Shown here piece after piece: positions 5,967-9,510 of a stretch of DNA of 9,510 bases. Both the position numbers and the translations under genes were made by a program. Positions within the stretch are counted from its first letter, which is position 1, and every line of letters starts with the position of its first letter. Under the pieces are notes generated by a model. That model worked only from the letters and a program-made list of their open reading frames with translations. It was not told the DNA's origin and searched no databases. Origin of the DNA: JAFGED01 sp034430835 (GTDB lineage Bacteria > Chloroflexota > Anaerolineae > B4-G1); the NCBI GenBank assembly GCA_034430835.1, contig DAOUDX010000333.1:1-9510 (forward strand), written 5' to 3'.

Positions 5967-6693
5967 GCAGATGGCTGCAAAGAGGCAGTCCCAGGAACTG
6001 AAGTCACGAAGCGTAGAACAGCGGGGCTGGCTCGCTACTCCTGCTCGCATAGCACAGTTCCGCAAGAGGCTGATAGCCTGGGGTCAGCCACATTTCCGTC
6101 CATTCCCCTGGCGGTTTACTGAAGACCCCTATCGTATTCTTATGGCGGAGGTGATGCTACACCGCACACAGGCACCCCAGGTAGTGCCTGTGTACGAGCA
6201 CTTCATCCAACGTTATCCCGATGTGGTAGCATTGTCTCAGGCGACAAAGAGGCAACTCCGCCGAGTGCTCTTTCCCCTGGGTCTGTTGTGGCGAATTGAT
6301 CTGGTTCATGAGATGGCTGCTATGCTGTCGGAGTGTTGCGATGGGCAGGTGCCGCAGGATAAAGCCAGTCTTCTTGCTTTGCCTGGTGTGAGCGAGTACA
6401 TAGCCGGAGCGGTGCGGTGCTTTGCGTGGAATCTGCCAGAGCCGTTGGTGGACACCAACACTGTGCGAGTGGTTGGACGGTTGTTTGGTCTGGAGATCAG
6501 AGATTCGTCCCGGCGGAATCGCCGTTTTCAGAAGTTGATTGAGGCTCTGGTTGACCAAGCCGAGCCACGAGTGTACAACTACGCCCTGTTGGATCTGGCG
6601 GAGCAAGTCTGTACGAAAAAACACCAACCGGATTGTGAAAGATGCCCTGTGCGGAAGCATTGCGTGTTTGGAGCCGGTGTGCCCGTAACCTGA
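5959..6693 (+). CDS. HhH-GPD DNA glycosylase, MIG/MutY-like, Fe-S
   Basis: This is a base-excision repair glycosylase of the endonuclease III superfamily, 244 residues. FPWRFTEDPYRILMAEVMLH (49-68), then R69 and T70, resembles both MutY and the thermophile T:G mismatch enzyme MIG; Arg here rather than the MutY Gln favours MIG. The helix-hairpin-helix is LLALPGVSEYIAGAV (138-152). Tyr147 replaces the lyase lysine of endonuclease III, so a monofunctional glycosylase is expected. The catalytic Asp is D165 (VDTNTVRVVGR). Four Fe-S cysteines are C218, C226, C229 and C235, spaced C-x7-C-x2-C-x5-C, one residue longer in the first gap than the classical x6. There is no MutY C-terminal NUDIX-like domain. 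Its start overlaps the methyltransferase stop. MIG is likewise encoded next to a cytosine methylase, so removal of T from deaminated 5mC:G pairs is the likely task. Adenine removal opposite 8-oxoG is the alternative. Confidence 0.88.
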   Translation: MSEQMAAKRQSQELKSRSVEQRGWLATPARIAQFRKRLIAWGQPHFRPFPWRFTEDPYRILMAEVMLHRTQAPQVVPVYEHFIQRYPDVVALSQATKRQLRRVLFPLGLLWRIDLVHEMAAMLSECCDGQVPQDKASLLALPGVSEYIAGAVRCFAWNLPEPLVDTNTVRVVGRLFGLEIRDSSRRNRRFQKLIEALVDQAEPRVYNYALLDLAEQVCTKKHQPDCERCPVRKHCVFGAGVPVT

Positions 6694-6717
6694 GACAGCA
6701 GTCCAGTGGAGAACCCG

Positions 6718-8892
6718 ATGGCTGAACAGATCTCTAGCTCTTCAGGTAGTCAATCTCTCCGTCCAAGAGCACGTATTCTGCGTACCCTTGGCGATGAGCT
6801 TATCAGCAGCGAGACAGTTGCTCTCATTGAACTTGTCAAGAACGCCTATGACGCCGATGCGACGAGGATGCTGGTACGCTTTCAGGGGCCACTTGAATCT
6901 GGCAAAGGCAAGATCGAGGTAATTGACAACGGCCATGGAATGGATCTGAAGACCATCCAGACAGCCTGGATGGAACCTGCTACTCTGATAAAGAGGCGCA
7001 ACACGCGAAGCGAGAGCGGATTGCGTCGTGTACTGGGTGAAAAGGGCATTGGCCGCTTTGCTGCTTCGAGGCTGGCGAACTATCTGGAAGTTGTGACGCG
7101 TCGTGCAAATATGGCCAAGGAGGTGAGAGTCTTTTTTGACTGGACTCAGTTCGATGACGAACAAAAGTATCTGGATCAGGTGGAAGTTCTGTGGGAAGAG
7201 GACGAGCCAGCAGAAATCTGTCCTGGCGGTGCTATTCAGGCGCTGTGGGAGGAAGAGATCCCTGAAGATGGCGAATTGTCTCATGGCACAATTCTCAGAA
7301 TGGAAAACTTGCGTGCAAGTTGGGAGGAGGAGCAAATTGAGACTCTGCGTAATGGACTTGCGCGGCTCATTTCGCCCTTCTTCGGTCAGGAACAGGTGGC
7401 CCGAGGCGATGAGTTTCGAATCTTTCTTCAACTGCCAGCCCCGTTTGAGAGCCTGTCTGGTTCTATAGAATCGCCAGAAGCGCTGAGGAATCCCCATTAT
7501 TTGATCGAAGGGAATGTGAAGGAAACCAGCCAATACAGCCTGACTCTCAAGTTGCGAGGGCAGAAACGCGCAAAGAAAATAGAGGGGCGGTTTTTTCCGC
7601 AGGATTACGTATCTCAGTGTGGGCCTTTTGATATTGAGTTGCGCGTTTGGGATCGGGATCAAACTTCAATGAGTGAACTGGCTCATGAGCGTGGTACAAC
7701 GATCACATCTGTACGTCGCGATCTCGACGATGTCGCTGGTATCAATATCTATAGAGATGGGTTCCGTGTTTTGCCATACGGTGAGAAGCGTAATGATTGG
7801 TTACGATTAGATATGCGTCGAGTTCAGAATCCTACAATGCGTTTGTCCAATAACCAGATTGTAGGTTACGTGCGTATCTCTGCTGACGTGAATCCTTTGT
7901 TGCGCGACCAGAGCAACCGAGAAGGCTTGATAGAGAGCCCGGCTCTGGAGGATCTGCGTGGGCTGGTCGAGATGGTTCTGTCTGAAATCGAGACACGACG
8001 ATACGATATTCGTCACCCACGTGGCAAAGCGGCGAAGCCAAAAGGATTGTTCACCGACTTTGATCTGGTGGCTGTTCGTGAGTTGATCAAAGAGCGGCAT
8101 CCTGAAGACACACAACTACTGAATCTGGTGGGGGAGAAAGAGACAGACCTGGAAAGACGAGTGCAGGAAGTACAGGAAGTCCTGGCGCGTTACCGACGGC
8201 TGGCGACGTTGGGGGAGTTGGTCGACACAATATTGCATGACGGGCGAGCGCCACTTTCAAAAATCGGCAATGAAGCTCATTTGGGGCAGCGGGATGTTGA
8301 ACGTGACCGCGAGAATGACGACGGGCTTTTCCGCAAACTCAGGCAGCGACTGACCACTATTGTCATTCAGTCTGATGTGCTGGCGACGGTTTTCCGCAAG
8401 ATTGAGCCTTTCGGAGGGCGTAAGCGAGGACGACCTGCCCAGGTCCGCCTTGAACAAGTAATCGCTGATGCGTTTTCAGTCCTGGAGTCCAAGATTAAAG
8501 AGGTGGGAGCGCAAGAAAGCCTCCCACAAACGACCACCCAGGCGACCGTGGATCAGGCTGAGGTTCAGCAGGTGATCATCAATTTGCTGCAAAACAGCCT
8601 TTACTGGTTGCTAAGAGTACCTAAAGATCGTCGGTACATCACCGTTCAGGTGCGTCGAGAAAGTCCGGATGCAGTGGTGATCTTGTTCTCTGACAGCGGC
8701 CCAGGTGTTGAGCCTGAATTCCGAGAACGTATATTCGAGCCCTACTTCTCTACCAAGCCAGATGGCGTTGGACTTGGGCTGACAATTGCAGGCGAGATTA
8801 TCAGCGAGTACTATGCAGGCTCGCTGGAATTGCTTGACAGTGGACCTCTACCAGGCGCAACGTTCCGTATAACACTACACAGGCGGGTGTGA
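6718..8892 (+). CDS. double GHKL ATPase: Hsp90/MORC-like domain plus histidine kinase core
   Basis: The 724-residue protein has no membrane segment or obvious sensor domain. Residues 15-130 form an Hsp90/MORC/MutL-type ATPase: ELVKNAYDADA with E38 and N42, IDNGHGM (69-75) and GEKGIGRFA (108-116). A middle part (about 230-435), with INIYRDGFRVLPYG and SNNQIVGYVRIS followed by RDQSNREGLIES, resembles the transducer region of such proteins. A charged, coiled-coil-like helix (465-495) leads into a histidine-kinase dimerisation region with a divergent H-box, ILHDGRAPL (His507). The C-terminal kinase ATPase has N-box INLLQNSLYWL (621-631), G1 DSGPGV (659-664), F-box IFEPYFSTK (672-680) and G2 GVGLGLTI (683-690). 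The start is the ATG at 6718, with GGAG 6 nt before it; an upstream GTG at 6706 overlaps that site. The gene lies 24 nt after the glycosylase gene and 2 nt before a receiver gene, its probable phosphorylation partner. Signal and substrate are unknown. Confidence 0.85.
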   Translation: MAEQISSSSGSQSLRPRARILRTLGDELISSETVALIELVKNAYDADATRMLVRFQGPLESGKGKIEVIDNGHGMDLKTIQTAWMEPATLIKRRNTRSESGLRRVLGEKGIGRFAASRLANYLEVVTRRANMAKEVRVFFDWTQFDDEQKYLDQVEVLWEEDEPAEICPGGAIQALWEEEIPEDGELSHGTILRMENLRASWEEEQIETLRNGLARLISPFFGQEQVARGDEFRIFLQLPAPFESLSGSIESPEALRNPHYLIEGNVKETSQYSLTLKLRGQKRAKKIEGRFFPQDYVSQCGPFDIELRVWDRDQTSMSELAHERGTTITSVRRDLDDVAGINIYRDGFRVLPYGEKRNDWLRLDMRRVQNPTMRLSNNQIVGYVRISADVNPLLRDQSNREGLIESPALEDLRGLVEMVLSEIETRRYDIRHPRGKAAKPKGLFTDFDLVAVRELIKERHPEDTQLLNLVGEKETDLERRVQEVQEVLARYRRLATLGELVDTILHDGRAPLSKIGNEAHLGQRDVERDRENDDGLFRKLRQRLTTIVIQSDVLATVFRKIEPFGGRKRGRPAQVRLEQVIADAFSVLESKIKEVGAQESLPQTTTQATVDQAEVQQVIINLLQNSLYWLLRVPKDRRYITVQVRRESPDAVVILFSDSGPGVEPEFRERIFEPYFSTKPDGVGLGLTIAGEIISEYYAGSLELLDSGPLPGATFRITLHRRV

Positions 8893-8894
8893 CA

Positions 8895-9455
8895 ATGACC
8901 ATCACAAATCCCTGGCAGATACTTTTCGTGGATGATGAACAGGAAACCTGTCGGCAGGTAAAGGAGTTTCTTGAAGGTGAGGTCATCACTGATGCCGATG
9001 AGTATCCTCACGTCGAGACGTACATGGACTTTACTGAAGCACTTGGCGCTTTAGAAAGTCAATGTTTCGACCTGATAATCCTGGATGTCAGGTTAGGCGC
9101 ACATGACAGGACTCTGGCATTGGAGGAAGAAGCGGGGATCAGTACTCTGGAAGCCATTCGCCAGAGGCGTTTTGTCCCAGTGGTTTTCTACACGGGTTTG
9201 CCCCGCCTGGTAGAGCACCTCATGACTCCTTTGATTCAGGTTGTAGAAAAGACGAGAGGGTTTCCATTTCTATTGGAGACCGTTCGGGGCATCTTTGCTA
9301 CTCGTCTGCCTGCTGTCAATCGCGCGCTGCTCCGGCATCTGGAGGCTGTGCAGCGTGACTATATGTGGGATTTTGTAGCGGTGCATTGGGATCAATTCGG
9401 CGACACTCCTGACCGCACAGGGCTGGCTTACCTGTTAGCACGCAGACTTGTGTAA
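8895..9455 (+). CDS. response regulator, receiver domain with short C-terminal extension
   Basis: Residues 7-130 form a CheY-type receiver domain: acidic pair D13-D14 (FVDDEQ), phospho-acceptor D64 (LIILDVRLG), T100 (VVFYTGLP) and K119 (VVEKTRG). A loop of about 15 extra, acidic residues follows D64 (AHDRTLALEEEAG). The 50-residue tail (about 137-186; RLPAVNRALLRHLEAVQRDY, then MWDFVAVHW...) is helical and aromatic-rich. I see no helix-turn-helix DNA-binding domain, so a transcription factor of the usual type is not supported. The ATG at 8895 lies 2 nt after the kinase stop, and a GTG at 8889 overlaps it, so the two genes should be translationally coupled. In my recollection related regulators continue past the LAYLLARR stretch with a further domain. 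If so, this copy is truncated at 9455, but that memory cannot be tested here. Confidence 0.85.
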   Translation: MTITNPWQILFVDDEQETCRQVKEFLEGEVITDADEYPHVETYMDFTEALGALESQCFDLIILDVRLGAHDRTLALEEEAGISTLEAIRQRRFVPVVFYTGLPRLVEHLMTPLIQVVEKTRGFPFLLETVRGIFATRLPAVNRALLRHLEAVQRDYMWDFVAVHWDQFGDTPDRTGLAYLLARRLV

Positions 9456-9468
9456 ACCGTATTAAACT

Positions 9469-9502
9469 CATACCCCTTGCACCTTACCAATTACATACCC
9501 CT
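9469..9502. repeat. short direct repeat downstream of the response regulator
   Basis: CATACCCCT occurs at 9469-9477 and again at 9494-9502, 25 bp apart. The surrounding stretch 9456-9510 is AT/C-rich, with no gene visible. Two copies at the window edge are too few to call an array; it could be the start of a longer repeat tract, an element end or chance. Confidence 0.35.
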
Positions 9503-9510
9503 AACCAGGC

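Noticed and set aside
5959..6693. MutY or endonuclease III identity for the glycosylase
   Set aside because: The lyase Lys is replaced by Tyr, which argues against endonuclease III. The MutY C-terminal domain is missing and the R-T pair and methylase context fit MIG better, though substrate is not proven.
6742..7662. 306-codon minus-strand open frame
   Set aside because: It is opposite the motif-rich N-terminal half of the double GHKL protein and has no recognisable domain.
8895..9455. DNA-binding transcription factor
   Set aside because: No helix-turn-helix or other known DNA-binding motif is visible after the receiver domain.
9456..9510. CRISPR array or iterons at the window end
   Set aside because: Only two 9-bp copies are visible, shorter than a CRISPR repeat, and the window stops before a third could appear.

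Overview
The window joins two kinds of DNA. Positions 1 to about 4750 are GC-rich and carry housekeeping genes: recO, purB, a PLP aminotransferase, a small membrane protein and two broken genes. From about 4860 to 9455 the base composition is visibly less GC-rich. That part holds a compact four-gene operon of accessory character, on the + strand. No rRNA or tRNA is present to place the organism. The style of the proteins suggests an uncultured Chloroflexota-like bacterium, but this is an impression, not a demonstration.

Left part (+ strand): a small tail-anchored protein is followed by a perfect hairpin, then recO behind an extended -10 promoter that leaves almost no 5' leader. After recO comes an alpha/beta-hydrolase gene cut off after its first third. 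It runs straight into a multiply frameshifted, truncated remnant of an Mrr-type restriction endonuclease (about 1939-2160). Middle part (- strand): purB and a class I/II aminotransferase form a two-gene unit, transcribed leftwards and converging on the pseudogene patch.

The 199-bp gap at 4748-4946 holds back-to-back sigma70-type promoters. purB (leftward) and the operon (rightward) appear to share one -35 element, each with a 17-bp spacer. A second, extended -10 promoter lies closer to the operon, with its -10 inside a 6-bp inverted repeat that could be an operator.

Right part: the operon encodes (1) a complete C5-cytosine DNA methyltransferase, (2) a HhH-GPD Fe-S glycosylase resembling the T:G mismatch enzyme MIG, (3) a 724-residue protein with two GHKL ATPase modules, an Hsp90/MORC-like one at the N-terminus and a histidine-kinase core at the C-terminus, and (4) a receiver-domain response regulator with a short C-terminal extension. 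Spacing is an 8-nt overlap, then 24 nt, then 2 nt, so co-expression is very likely. The first two genes make a logical pair: one makes 5mC and the other could repair the T:G mismatch left when 5mC deaminates. The last two form a two-component-like module with an added Hsp90-type ATPase. Together they look like a modification or defence cassette under signal control. No nuclease effector is visible; one may lie beyond 9510, or the system may act through gene regulation or an unknown effector.
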